A stretch of 64,000 nucleotides of DNA from Haloarcula salinisoli (GTDB lineage Archaea; Halobacteriota; Halobacteria; Halobacteriales; Haloarculaceae): positions 248,001-312,000 of the forward strand of contig NZ_RKLQ01000002.1 of NCBI RefSeq assembly GCF_019599405.1, written 5' to 3'. The notes under the pieces were generated by a model that worked only from the letters and a program-made list of their open reading frames with translations, was not told the DNA's origin and did not search any database. Each line of letters starts with the position of its first letter. The first letter of the stretch is position 1. Positions 49,791-58,115 of the stretch are shown in pieces. Made by a program: the position numbers and the translations under genes.

Positions 49791-50543
49791 ATGGGCTCAG
49801 AGAGGCGGTCCCGAGACAGCGGACAGCGTATCGACGACGGCGGGGAACGGACCCTGCGGACCGGCCGCCCGCTCGTGGACGGTACCCCGGTCGACGGGCC
49901 GGCGCTCGACGTACACCCCGAGCGTCCCGCGAGTGTCCTCCTGCGACAGTCGCCCCGCCCGCTGGTTTCGGACCCGGCGAGCGAGACGTGGGCGACGCTG
50001 CTTGAGCGGCCGGAGCAGGGCGAGACCGACCGTCCCGTGCTACTCCAGTGGCTCTCACCGGCGTCACCCGCCCCACCGCCACACTCCCATCCGACGACAG
50101 AGACGTTCAGGACGCTCGAGGGGACTCTCACCGTCGTCTGCGATGGCGACCCCGTCCGGCTCGGTCCCGGGGAGTCTCTGACTGTCGAGGCGGGGCAGGC
50201 CCACACCTTCCGCAACGACACCGACGAGACCGTCGCCTTCCGCGCGAAGCTCCCGTCGATGCGGACGGTGACCGGGCTCTATACGGCCTGGGGGCTGGCA
50301 CACGAGCGCGGCCGCGACGACGACGGGACCTATCCCGGTCCGGGACCGATGCAATTGCTCGCCATCGCGGCCGAGATGTACGACGAGACGGCGATGGCGA
50401 TGGCCCCACAGCCGGTCCAGCGCCTCCTCTGGGCCGTCGTCGACCGGGCCGCCAGCCTGGCCGGCGTGACCGGCCTCGACGAGGCGTATCTCGACCCGTC
50501 GTTCTGGGACCGACACGTCGAGCAGCCAGCGTGGGAGCCGTGA
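49791..50543 (+). CDS. Cupin-domain protein
   Basis: A 250-residue protein. The cupin (about 85-150) has motif 1 PPHSHPTTETFRTLEGTLTV and motif 2 LGPGESLTVEAGQAHTFRN, which give the two His, Glu and His metal ligands. Residues 1-80 carry no recognised domain. A C-terminal helical region (LLAIAAEMYDETAMAM) follows. The function is unknown. The start is uncertain because the N-terminus is poorly characterised. Confidence 0.78.
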   Translation: MGSERRSRDSGQRIDDGGERTLRTGRPLVDGTPVDGPALDVHPERPASVLLRQSPRPLVSDPASETWATLLERPEQGETDRPVLLQWLSPASPAPPPHSHPTTETFRTLEGTLTVVCDGDPVRLGPGESLTVEAGQAHTFRNDTDETVAFRAKLPSMRTVTGLYTAWGLAHERGRDDDGTYPGPGPMQLLAIAAEMYDETAMAMAPQPVQRLLWAVVDRAASLAGVTGLDEAYLDPSFWDRHVEQPAWEP

Positions 50544-50676
50544 GGCCGGGACTGACTGACTCAGCACCATCGACGTTCGAGTGCAGCCCGCTGGTCTCGC
50601 CCGGAATCGAGCTGCCGAGACCAGCCGTCGCGGATAGCAACAGGGCTAAGCACGTAACGTCCGGTAGTACCGCCAG

Positions 50677-51000
50677 ATGACGAACACGCCCTTCGACGTC
50701 ACGATTCAGGTGGCAGAAGTCACGGATGCAGAACCGTTCCCCGAAGCGGAGAAACCGGAGATGGTCAAACTCTGGCTCGACCTCGGCGACGAGTCGCTGC
50801 AGTCGGCGGCCCAACTCGGCTACCACCACGACCCAGCGGAACTCGTCGGCAGACAAGTTCTGTGTGCGACGAACCTCGGCTCGGTTCGGATTGCCGAGTT
50901 CGAGTCCGAAGCGCTGACCGTCGGTGTTCCGGGCGACGACGAGAATCCCGTACTCGTTACGCCCGAGAAGTCCGTGCCACTCGGCGGCGTGCTGTATTGA
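50677..51000 (+). CDS. CsaA-like tRNA-binding-domain protein
   Basis: A 107-residue OB-fold protein. VTIQVAEVTDAEPFPEAEKPEMVKLWLDLG, DESLQSAAQLGYHHDPAELVGRQVLCATNLGSVRIAEFESEALTVGVPG and VLVTPEKSVPLGG match the CsaA/Arc1p EMAP-like tRNA-binding domain. In CsaA a conserved RxSxAQI occurs; here it is LQSAAQL, so nucleic-acid contacts may differ. Role: possible chaperone or tRNA binder. The 225 nt after it hold no gene that I can support. Confidence 0.85.
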   Translation: MTNTPFDVTIQVAEVTDAEPFPEAEKPEMVKLWLDLGDESLQSAAQLGYHHDPAELVGRQVLCATNLGSVRIAEFESEALTVGVPGDDENPVLVTPEKSVPLGGVLY

Positions 51001-51225
51001 CCGCTCGATTTCCGCTCGAACTTACCGTGACAGACACGGCCACGTATTGGGAGCTCCAATCTGACCAGCCTAGATAGAGATTCAATCCCATTTCCGTGGG
51101 GCCAGAGTGGTCCATCTCGGGGTCGAGCAGCCGGAGGTCAGCCCGGGTTCGGACTCGGTCGTGTTACACCAGACGAGCGCGGGGGACAGGTCTGCGTACA
51201 ACAACCCACCCTCTCAGCGCAGTTG

Positions 51226-51915
51226 TTAGTCGTCGCTGGCCGAACGCGTCTGTGGCGCGATGTCCCATCGATCTGCAGTCACGCCATCGACGCCGACGTC
51301 CCGCAGCGCGCGGACGTGGTCGACGGTCCGTGCCGCCTTCCAGGCGACGACGTCCAGTCCGTGCTTGCGGGCGGTGGAAACGACGTCGGTTTCGAGGCAG
51401 AGTTCGTAGTGCGGGAACACGTGCGTACAGTCCATATCGACAGCACGTGACAGATTCGTACGGGGACCCTTCTTGAAGAGGAGTCCGTTCGGCACGTCGA
51501 GTTGGCTCCTTTCGATTTCCTCGATAGCCTCCGGGAGGAACGACGACACGCGAACGTCGGACCCGGCCGCCGTTGCCAACTCCAGCGTATCTACCGCGAT
51601 GTCGCGTTCTTTCAGTTCGAGCTGAACGGTCACGTCGTCCGGAACGGTCTGCAGGGCCGCTTCCAGACTCGGAATCGGTTCGCCAGAATCGCACACGGAC
51701 AACTCGCGGAGTTCTGACAGCGGCGTCTCTGAGAGACGGCCATCGGCGTCAGTGACGCGCTCGAGCGTCGCGTCGTGAAACACGACGAGTTCTCCCGAGC
51801 CGCACCGACGAACGTCGATTTCGACCGCGGGGAGCCGGCGGGCGGCTTCACGGATGGCGAGAAGGGTATTCTCCGGAACTTGCTCTGCACAGCCACGATG
51901 GCCGATTATTTCCAT
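51226..51915 (-). CDS. Glycerophosphodiester phosphodiesterase
   Basis: A 229-residue GDPD-family enzyme with the TIM-barrel motifs IIGHRGCAEQVPENTL (H6, R7, E15), AVEIDVR (E32, D34), VVFHDAT (H47) and QLELKERD (Glu/Lys). It releases glycerol 3-phosphate from glycerophosphodiesters. No signal peptide. It is encoded in the same direction as the nucleotidyltransferase and TagB-like genes but 93 nt downstream of them, which suggests a role in polyol-phosphate metabolism. Confidence 0.9.
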   Translation of the reverse strand: MEIIGHRGCAEQVPENTLLAIREAARRLPAVEIDVRRCGSGELVVFHDATLERVTDADGRLSETPLSELRELSVCDSGEPIPSLEAALQTVPDDVTVQLELKERDIAVDTLELATAAGSDVRVSSFLPEAIEEIERSQLDVPNGLLFKKGPRTNLSRAVDMDCTHVFPHYELCLETDVVSTARKHGLDVVAWKAARTVDHVRALRDVGVDGVTADRWDIAPQTRSASDD

Positions 51916-52008
51916 CTAGTCGGTTCCGAACTGCCAGCACGCATCAACGTTGTGTTTCCCCCGTCGGTCCTACTCTCTGATTGTCAGTACTCGCTCGTCG
52001 CACTCGTC

Positions 52009-52689
52009 TCACGCACGATAGCTCCGTTCGGATGCGAGCCACGCCCGAGCGCGTTCGAGGTCGGACGGTCGATTCACTTCGATGTGTCGCTCTGGGGGTA
52101 TCTGGAGCGGCCTGGTCGGTATCCGAGGGTAGACACAGGGGTACCAGTCGTCCAGTCGCTCCCGGAGAACCTGAATCGCCGCCGTCCTGTGCCTGTGGCT
52201 CACGATCCCGACTCCAGCGTGTTGGTGGCCTTCGATGAGCCCGTACGCCGTCACGAGCCCGGACTCGTCACAGCGAATCGCCGTCTCCGTGTCCTGCATC
52301 CCCGGCAGACAGCCGACGAGGTTGTACCGTCCGTCGAGTGCCGTGAACTGCTCGGCCAACTGGCCGATTTCGCGCTCGTCCACCAGCACGTCGCCGTTGA
52401 GTACCAGGATATCGTCGTCGATTCGTTCGAGTACGAGCAGCAACGACGCGGCGTTCTCGTAGCGCTCCCACGCCGGGAACACGATCGGGTCGTCGGGGTC
52501 GTACCTGTCGAGAACGACGTCGTGGCGATACCCGAGGACGACGCTCGTTCCATCGGCGTACCGCCGGAGCAGCGCTCGCTGTCGGTCGTACAGCGTTCGA
52601 CCGTCGAACTCGATGAAGGCCTTCGGTACCTCGTCGGTGTAGTGGCCCATTCGCCGTCCTCGACCGGCAGCGAGGATTACGCCCTGCAT
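52009..52689 (-). CDS. Sugar/polyol-phosphate nucleotidyltransferase (LicC-like)
   Basis: A 226-residue NTP transferase. MQGVILAAGRGRRMGHYTDEVPKAFIEF is the NTP-binding start with Lys, and ILVLNGDVLVDE holds the metal Asp. The short single-domain form and the sequence IEFDGRTLYDRQRALL resemble choline-phosphate or glycerol-phosphate cytidylyltransferases of the LicC type. Its start overlaps the TagB-like gene by 13 nt. The product might be a CDP-alditol used by that gene. Confidence 0.85.
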   Translation of the reverse strand: MQGVILAAGRGRRMGHYTDEVPKAFIEFDGRTLYDRQRALLRRYADGTSVVLGYRHDVVLDRYDPDDPIVFPAWERYENAASLLLVLERIDDDILVLNGDVLVDEREIGQLAEQFTALDGRYNLVGCLPGMQDTETAIRCDESGLVTAYGLIEGHQHAGVGIVSHRHRTAAIQVLRERLDDWYPCVYPRIPTRPLQIPPERHIEVNRPSDLERARAWLASERSYRA

Positions 52690-53663
52690 TCGAGTACCTC
52701 CCGGGCTGTGCGTTCGCCGGCCCGACCGTCCATCGGAATCCCGAGACACTCGAGCCACGACGCTCGCCGCCGTTTCGTGGCTTCCGGCTCGCCGGTCCGG
52801 TACAGTTCGTCGACGAGTTCGAGGGTGAGCGTCTCCGCCGTCACTCCGATTGGGGGCACCGTCTTGCCCGCTGCATCGACGTCCGTCAGTTGAATCAGCG
52901 GCCGGCCAGTGTGCAGCCACTCGGCGATCGAGCCCGAGAAATCCGAGACGAGGATGTCCGACCGCTGTATGCTCTCGATCGGCGTCGTGGCCGTATCGAA
53001 GACGACGTTCGGTACCTCGGCGATCCGCTTTCGACAGTCACGAGTGACGGCCAGACCCGGTCCTTCCCGTCTATCGGTCGGATGCGGTCGAAAGAGGAGT
53101 TCGTACTCCGTCCCGGCAAAACACTCGATAACCGACCGGGCCGTGTTCGCGTACGCTCCCCGGCCGACGAGATAGTTGGTCGGCGCGTACAACACACGGC
53201 GCTCACGGGGTGAGGGCGCGTCGACGAGTTCGTCAGCTTCCGGGATGCCGACGGTGACGACCCGCACGTCGTCGGGCGCGACAGCTCGGTAGGTCCTCGC
53301 CCATCGCTCGCCCGGTGCCAGTGCGGCGGCAACGTGCTCGAGAATCGTTTCCGTCGTCACAGTGACCTCACCTCGACCGATTGACGCGCCGTGTCGGAGG
53401 TGGACGAGCGGGTACGCCTCGTAGAACGAGAACCGCTCGATACCGAAGCGATGGTTGTACACGACGACGCCAGGGTCGATCGCCCGGACGTTCGCGTCGA
53501 CTGCGTCCGGATCTCGAACACTGATTTCGGTGATGGCGTCACTACAGCCCCGGGCATCCTCGCGGACTGGCACGTAGGCCGAGTCGACGTCCACGTGTCG
53601 ATCGACCGCTTCGAACGTTTTCCGCATGAACGGCCGTTCGATAGCGTACAGAACGGCTACCAT
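52677..53663 (-). CDS. TagB/TagF-like polyol-phosphate transferase
   Basis: A 328-residue protein of the CDP-glycerol:poly(glycerophosphate) glycerophosphotransferase family. VVYNHRFGIERFSFYEAYPLVHLRHGAS is the first active-site region. VLYAPTNYL, FRPHPTDRR and ILVSDFSGSIAEWLHTGRPLIQL are the TagF-type nucleotide-binding motifs. In bacteria such enzymes build teichoic acid or capsule backbones. Upstream of it (53664-53972) there is no gene, only an AT-richer region with an inverted repeat. Confidence 0.85.
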   Translation of the reverse strand: MVAVLYAIERPFMRKTFEAVDRHVDVDSAYVPVREDARGCSDAITEISVRDPDAVDANVRAIDPGVVVYNHRFGIERFSFYEAYPLVHLRHGASIGRGEVTVTTETILEHVAAALAPGERWARTYRAVAPDDVRVVTVGIPEADELVDAPSPRERRVLYAPTNYLVGRGAYANTARSVIECFAGTEYELLFRPHPTDRREGPGLAVTRDCRKRIAEVPNVVFDTATTPIESIQRSDILVSDFSGSIAEWLHTGRPLIQLTDVDAAGKTVPPIGVTAETLTLELVDELYRTGEPEATKRRRASWLECLGIPMDGRAGERTAREVLECRA

Positions 53664-53769
53664 TCTCGTGACTGTCGTCGCGACCGCTGTTGGGTACCGA
53701 ATCGAATCGGGACAGAACGCGTGGCCGAACGGCGAAAGATAGCGTGCCCTCCAAGCATAGACCAGCTAG

Positions 53770-53793
53770 GACAGTAGCAGTACTAATACTGTC
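53770..53793. repeat. Inverted repeat upstream of the TagB-like gene
   Basis: GACAGTA (53770-53776) and TACTGTC (53787-53793) around GCAGTACTAA, itself partly palindromic (GTACTAATAC). It lies 107 nt upstream of the TagB-like start in a gene-free gap and may be an operator. Confidence 0.4.
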
Positions 53794-53972
53794 ATGCCTA
53801 TGATAGCAAGCCACTCTTTTACCACCGTGCTATCTGGTCGCATACGCCGAGGTACTCGACATGGAGACCGGTGGGTCAGCGTTCATATGCGATGGCGGCT
53901 CACACCACAGGGGGTCCGATTCGTAACGTATTTCTGTCCCAGCGGGATACCTAAGAATGCTTCAGCCAGCGT

Positions 53973-54044
53973 GTCCGGGTTGGGGTAGTGGTATCCTTCA
54001 GCCTTGTGGTGGCTGAGACGTGGGTTCAATTCCCGCACCCGGAC
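53973..54044 (+). tRNA. tRNA-His (anticodon GTG)
   Basis: A genome-encoded G-1 (53973) pairs with C73. The acceptor TCCGGGT pairs with ACCCGGA. U8 and A14 fall in place with D-arm GGGGTAGTGGTATCC. The anticodon arm CAGCC-TTGTGGT-GGCTG gives GTG. The T arm is GTGGG-TTCAATT-CCCGC. No intron; CCA not encoded. Confidence 0.95.
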
Positions 54045-54177
54045 CTACTTATTTCAGCCGTTCTTCAACGGAGAGAAGATTTAGCTGGACAAATGGCCAT
54101 ATATCACTCACATTCTCGATGAGCGAGTGAAGTGTCCCTTCTGATATATCGTCACCGCTCGCTCTAGGACTGCTTGT

Positions 54178-54876
54178 CTACGAATCAGCTATTAACGACC
54201 TGAGATACTCTGCGTCTATCTTCTCGAACTCGGCTTTTCGGTGGCAACTGATACAGAGTGAGATGACGTTCTCGATGTAATGCGCATCTTCGCGGGTGTG
54301 GTTTTCCGATTCGATGAACGACCTGACCGGCCGGATGTGATGCACGTCGGGATTCCGTCCAAGCTCTTCGTGTGTCTGGCCACAGACTCGACAGGAGTAG
54401 TTGTCGCGTTCGAGCGCTCGTTGGCGAACAGCCCGCCACCCTTTGCCATATTCCTCGTTTCCGCCGCCTTTCCAATTCGGATGCCCGTCACCAGTAAACT
54501 CATCTGAGAGCCATGCTCTCCGGCACGGTTCTCCGCAGAACACGTTTTCACCGATGTGACTCGGATACCGTTCCAACCGTTCGCCACAGCGATCACAGTG
54601 ACAAATTCGTTTGCCTCCATTCCACCGAGGATGGTCTGCACCACTCACAGCCGTCGTTGTATCTACCTCGTCGCTCGCATAGCACGGTGAGCAGAACTTG
54701 CCTGCCTTCTTCTTCGGATAATACTCGAAGGTCTCGCCACAGCAGACACACTCTGCGGAAGCTTTTGCTCCCTGTGACCTGCCTACACCCAGACACTCGT
54801 CTGAGCAATACTTCTCTCGACCTCTCTGGTCGAACTGCTGTCCGCAGTTTTCACATTTCGTCGTCACAAGCGACAC
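54178..54876 (-). CDS. HNH endonuclease with three zinc ribbons
   Basis: A 232-residue protein. Three Cys4 ribbons (C8/C11/C24/C28, C43/C46/C62/C65, C94/C97/C114/C118) precede the repeated HPRWNGG and HPNWKGG motifs seen in homing-type HNH nucleases. The HNH domain follows: SCRVCG (C162, C165), DVHHIRPV (H179, H180), N203 and CISCH (C208, C211, H212). It could be a homing or defence nuclease. GTG 54876 is used; GTG 54867 overlaps the stop of a tiny upstream frame and is also possible. It lies directly downstream of tRNA-His, a common landing site for mobile DNA. Confidence 0.85.
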   Translation of the reverse strand: MSLVTTKCENCGQQFDQRGREKYCSDECLGVGRSQGAKASAECVCCGETFEYYPKKKAGKFCSPCYASDEVDTTTAVSGADHPRWNGGKRICHCDRCGERLERYPSHIGENVFCGEPCRRAWLSDEFTGDGHPNWKGGGNEEYGKGWRAVRQRALERDNYSCRVCGQTHEELGRNPDVHHIRPVRSFIESENHTREDAHYIENVISLCISCHRKAEFEKIDAEYLRSLIADS

Positions 54877-54959
54877 TCCGGAGTTGCGTTCCTGGTGGGG
54901 TTGGTCCCGTTTTGTGATTTAAATTCACGCCCACATTCCGGACAGGTATGCTCCCCCAT
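54864..54959 (-). CDS. Possible truncated C2H2-type zinc-finger peptide
   Basis: A 31-residue frame, MGEHTCPECGREFKSQNG and on, carries the Cys half of a C2H2 finger, but the two His and the helix are missing. It ends in TGA overlapping GTG 54867 of the HNH gene. It may be a remnant, or a short zinc-binding peptide. Low confidence. Confidence 0.3.
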   Translation of the reverse strand: MGEHTCPECGREFKSQNGTNPTRNATPECRL

Positions 54960-55069
54960 CACAACCCCTCCGTTTCGGGTGTGGACCGCCCGCATACTCG
55001 CTTTCTAGACAGTACAACGGCTATTTGCTGCAATCGTATTCGTGCGATAATCGATGACGGATAGTTTGT

Positions 55070-56116
55070 TCAAACCCACGCGAGCGACTGATTTCGTTCG
55101 GCCAGATACTCGGGTGCAATCGTCACCTCGGGTGGCAACGACACAGCTTCGTCGGCCCGAGCAATGATCGTCTCTTGCAAGAAGGGATGGCCGGGGTCGA
55201 ACTGGGGGTTCACCTGCAGTCGCCGCTCATCATCCAGCGTGAACAAATCAGCGTCGAACGCGCGATGATGGAGGGCGTTCATTACCAGCACGTTCTCATC
55301 ATCTTCGACGAGGTCGGGATGGTCACTCCGAGCGAGCACGTGGGCGACATCTAGAACCGACGATTCTTCGATACCCGTCACGACACACTGGTGTTCGAAG
55401 CGCGCAAGCGCGTCGTCTCGGAACTGGCCGCTGACGACGCGTTCCTCGCGGTCGATACGACGACGATACCCCCTGGTATCGGTGACACGGTCGCCAAGTG
55501 GCCAGCGTGTAATCGTCCCCGACGAGACCCATTCAGTCCACTCACTGGGCGCAGCGGCGTCGCTTCGATGGAGCGCTCGTTCGTGCAGCCACGACACTGG
55601 GACTTTCGGCACGTTCAGGATGGCAAAATGAAAGCGGTAGTTCGGAATCTGCGTTCCGTCGTCGTCGTAGTACGTCCCGACCTCGAAGCGAACAGGGACA
55701 CAGAGCCCACAGAACTGGACGACACCGGGCTCTGGCTTTCGAAACATGAGCACTGGAGGAACAGCCGAACGGTTGCCCCGAGCGGCTCGCTCGAACGCCT
55801 GCGCTATTTTCTGGTTCTGGACGGATTCGTCGTATGCGACTCCAGCCTTGGCGTCGCCCCAGTACTCAATATGGCCTCCCGAAACGTCCAGTGCGTCTTT
55901 CCAAGGGTCTGCGTGTTGAGAGACGCCGTCGTCGTTTGAGACGAGAATCAGCGCCGCGGTCTCAGAGGAATCCTCAAAGGAGAGATCTCGAATCCCACCC
56001 GTATTCTTGATACCCGCAGAAAGTGGCCCCCGAATCCAGCGAAGGAATTGGTCGTCCTCGTCTCGCCACGAGCCTTTGTCCCGATAGCGCCGATTCACCT
56101 CGAAGACCGCGTCCAT
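55070..56116 (-). CDS. HNH restriction-type endonuclease
   Basis: A 348-residue protein. The C-terminal HNH domain reads CVVTGIEESSVLDVAHVLARSDHPDLVEDDENVLVMNALHHRAFD, followed by ERRLQVNPQF, as in restriction HNH_2 nucleases. The N-terminal 200 residues (AALILVSNDDG, HIEYWGDAKAGVAYDESVQNQKIAQAFERA, VVQFCGLCVPVRFEVGTYYDDDG) resemble the DNA-recognition module of AspBHI-type modification-dependent enzymes. With no methyltransferase nearby, a type IV-like role against modified DNA is plausible. Confidence 0.8.
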   Translation of the reverse strand: MDAVFEVNRRYRDKGSWRDEDDQFLRWIRGPLSAGIKNTGGIRDLSFEDSSETAALILVSNDDGVSQHADPWKDALDVSGGHIEYWGDAKAGVAYDESVQNQKIAQAFERAARGNRSAVPPVLMFRKPEPGVVQFCGLCVPVRFEVGTYYDDDGTQIPNYRFHFAILNVPKVPVSWLHERALHRSDAAAPSEWTEWVSSGTITRWPLGDRVTDTRGYRRRIDREERVVSGQFRDDALARFEHQCVVTGIEESSVLDVAHVLARSDHPDLVEDDENVLVMNALHHRAFDADLFTLDDERRLQVNPQFDPGHPFLQETIIARADEAVSLPPEVTIAPEYLAERNQSLAWV

Positions 56117-56214
56117 ACCCAGTACACAGTGACCAGCCTCTTTGGTCTATCCCCGCGACCTCAGTCACGTTGCTCCTCAGAACTCCGGGCGGAGTGGGCT
56201 CACCGACAGCGGAG

Positions 56215-57003
56215 CTATTCCCCAGGCACGTCGAGCCCGTAGGCGGCTTCAACGAGCTCACGGAGTCGCCCGACGAACCGCGTCGCTTCTGCACCGTCGA
56301 CGACGTCGTGGTCGACCGTCACCGTGAGGTCGAGTAGCTCGCGGTTCGTCACCCCTCCGTCGACGACCCTCGGCTTCTCGCTGATACCACCGACGGTCAG
56401 CTGTAGCGTGTAGTTCGTCGGGCTAATCACCCACCCGCCGCCCCCGCCGAACATTCCGACGGAGGTGACGGCGACGGTGCCGGCCATGGCTTTCCAGCGT
56501 TCGGGAAACCACTGGGGCAGCCGCCAGAGAAGCCGCCGGACGAACCCGGGGAGTCGGAACGCCAGTTCGGCCACCGGCGAGAGCTCCGTCGGGTCACTGG
56601 AGCTCTGTGCCGCCCGGATATCGTCGTGAATCGACCGGACGGAGCGCTCGTTGGTTCGTCGCACCACGTGGGGGACGCCCAGCCGCTCGCCCCGGACCGT
56701 CGTCTCGACGAGGACGTTGACGTCCACGGCGTCGAAGACGTGGAGGCGCCCACGCCAGTCCCGATACGCGTTGATACGGGGATACGCTTCGAGGGCCCGG
56801 GAGAGACAGAAGACGAGAAACGCGGTAACGGACAGTGACTCGCCGGTCGCCGCTTCGATGGCTTCGATACGCTGTCGGGCCTCGGTCACGTCGACCTCGA
56901 GGAGTCCGTGGACGTTGCTCCGTCGACCCGCCGTTCGCATGTAGTCGACCGTTCCCCGGCGCCGGGCTGGGAACGGTTCGATACGGTCACCGCGGTCGCT
57001 CAT
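56215..57003 (-). CDS. Lipoyl-less 2-oxoacid dehydrogenase E2-like acyltransferase
   Basis: A 262-residue protein equal to the catalytic domain of E2 (CAT-like fold) alone. SVTAFLVFCLSRALEAYPRINAY, VNVLVETTVRGERLGVPHVVRRTNERS and DLTVTVDHDVVDGA are visible; the last is the HxxxDG active-site motif (HDVVDG). No lipoyl or E1/E3-binding domain is present, and no dehydrogenase genes are near. It overlaps the nitroreductase gene by 4 nt, so the two probably act together or are co-regulated. Acyl substrate unknown. Confidence 0.82.
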   Translation of the reverse strand: MSDRGDRIEPFPARRRGTVDYMRTAGRRSNVHGLLEVDVTEARQRIEAIEAATGESLSVTAFLVFCLSRALEAYPRINAYRDWRGRLHVFDAVDVNVLVETTVRGERLGVPHVVRRTNERSVRSIHDDIRAAQSSSDPTELSPVAELAFRLPGFVRRLLWRLPQWFPERWKAMAGTVAVTSVGMFGGGGGWVISPTNYTLQLTVGGISEKPRVVDGGVTNRELLDLTVTVDHDVVDGAEATRFVGRLRELVEAAYGLDVPGE

Positions 57004-58007
57004 ACGACTCGGTCGGCGAGGACGGTCTCCAGCGGCCAGCGTGGTGTGTGCTCGGCCGCCTCGTCGGCGTAGCCCAGTCGGAAGAGGTGCTGTGGCACGC
57101 CCGGCGTGTCGAGTAGGTCACCCAGTTGCGTCCGCAACGCTTGCCGTTCGAGCGTCTGGCTCATCGGATGGACGGCGACGCCCTCGCTGTCGGCGAGCAG
57201 CGCAATCCGTTCGAAGGCCTGCCCGGTCCTGACCTGTGCGACGGGGCCGTCCGAGTCGGTCGACAGGACGCCGATGGCCGGGGCGCTCTGGACGAGCTTC
57301 GAGTTCTTCGCGGCCTCCCTGTCGCCGACGTCGAGGTGGGTGAGGACGGCCTGTCCGATGCGGGCCAGGAGCCACGAACTCCCGAGGGCGCCGATGCCGA
57401 CCCAGTGCCCCAGATCTCTCCGGTAGGCGGGGTCGTCCATCTGGCGTCGGTCGGCCTCGGCCTGTAGCTCGGCGACGGCGGTTTTCAGAACCGGGTCCTC
57501 GACGACCTGCAGCGTGACGCCCGTCGCTGTCTCCACCGCCTCCAGCCGTTCCCGCGCCGTGTCTTCGAGTGGGCGCCCGTCGAACAGTTCGTGACTCGTC
57601 GCCCGTGTCGTGAGCGCGTCGAACAGGTCGGCTGGCCGCGGGTCGGCCGGCTCATCCGCCTCGAGTGTCACGGTCACGACGTCGGCCGACGCGGGGTCGT
57701 GGTACTCGACTTCGGGGTCGAACCCGAACTGTTCGGCCGCGACACAGCAGTTTTCGACGGCACAGCCGAGGCTGATGTACAGTTCTCGTTTGTCCGGGTC
57801 GGCCGCTTCGAGCCACCGTGACTCCTCGGCGGCAATCGTTATTTCGTTCCCGTCCACGTCGAACGCCCAGGGCTGGGCGTTGTGGCTCGACGGCGCCAGG
57901 ATGGCGTATCTGAGCACGAACGTGGCCTGGTCTTCGATGGGTCCGTCGGTGGGAAACGCATCGGCATCGATTTCCCAGACCGACCTCGTGAGTGATGTGG
58001 CCTGCAT
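57000..58007 (-). CDS. Acg-type nitroreductase family protein
   Basis: A 335-residue protein of the Acg/nitroreductase fold. FVLRYAILAPSSHNAQPWAFDVDG is the N-terminal FMN-binding pattern, and YISLGCAVENCCVAAEQFGFDPEV is typical of Acg relatives. The C-terminal half (GQAFERIALLADSEGVAVHPMSQTLE) forms the second FMN-fold-like repeat. Acg itself may store flavin rather than reduce substrates. Upstream DNA is 108 nt to the SDR gene. Confidence 0.85.
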   Translation of the reverse strand: MQATSLTRSVWEIDADAFPTDGPIEDQATFVLRYAILAPSSHNAQPWAFDVDGNEITIAAEESRWLEAADPDKRELYISLGCAVENCCVAAEQFGFDPEVEYHDPASADVVTVTLEADEPADPRPADLFDALTTRATSHELFDGRPLEDTARERLEAVETATGVTLQVVEDPVLKTAVAELQAEADRRQMDDPAYRRDLGHWVGIGALGSSWLLARIGQAVLTHLDVGDREAAKNSKLVQSAPAIGVLSTDSDGPVAQVRTGQAFERIALLADSEGVAVHPMSQTLERQALRTQLGDLLDTPGVPQHLFRLGYADEAAEHTPRWPLETVLADRVV

Positions 58008-58115
58008 ATCGTAAAATGTTCGCGAGAGTACATAAACCGAGACTACCAGTCGCTGTCACGCTCGTCTACTGAGCGTGTCGATGTCTCTATCGATACGAAC
58101 AGTCCCCTCCGCAGG

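Noticed and set aside
53794-53988. A 64-codon frame before tRNA-His
   Set aside because: It runs into the tRNA gene and has no protein-like composition.
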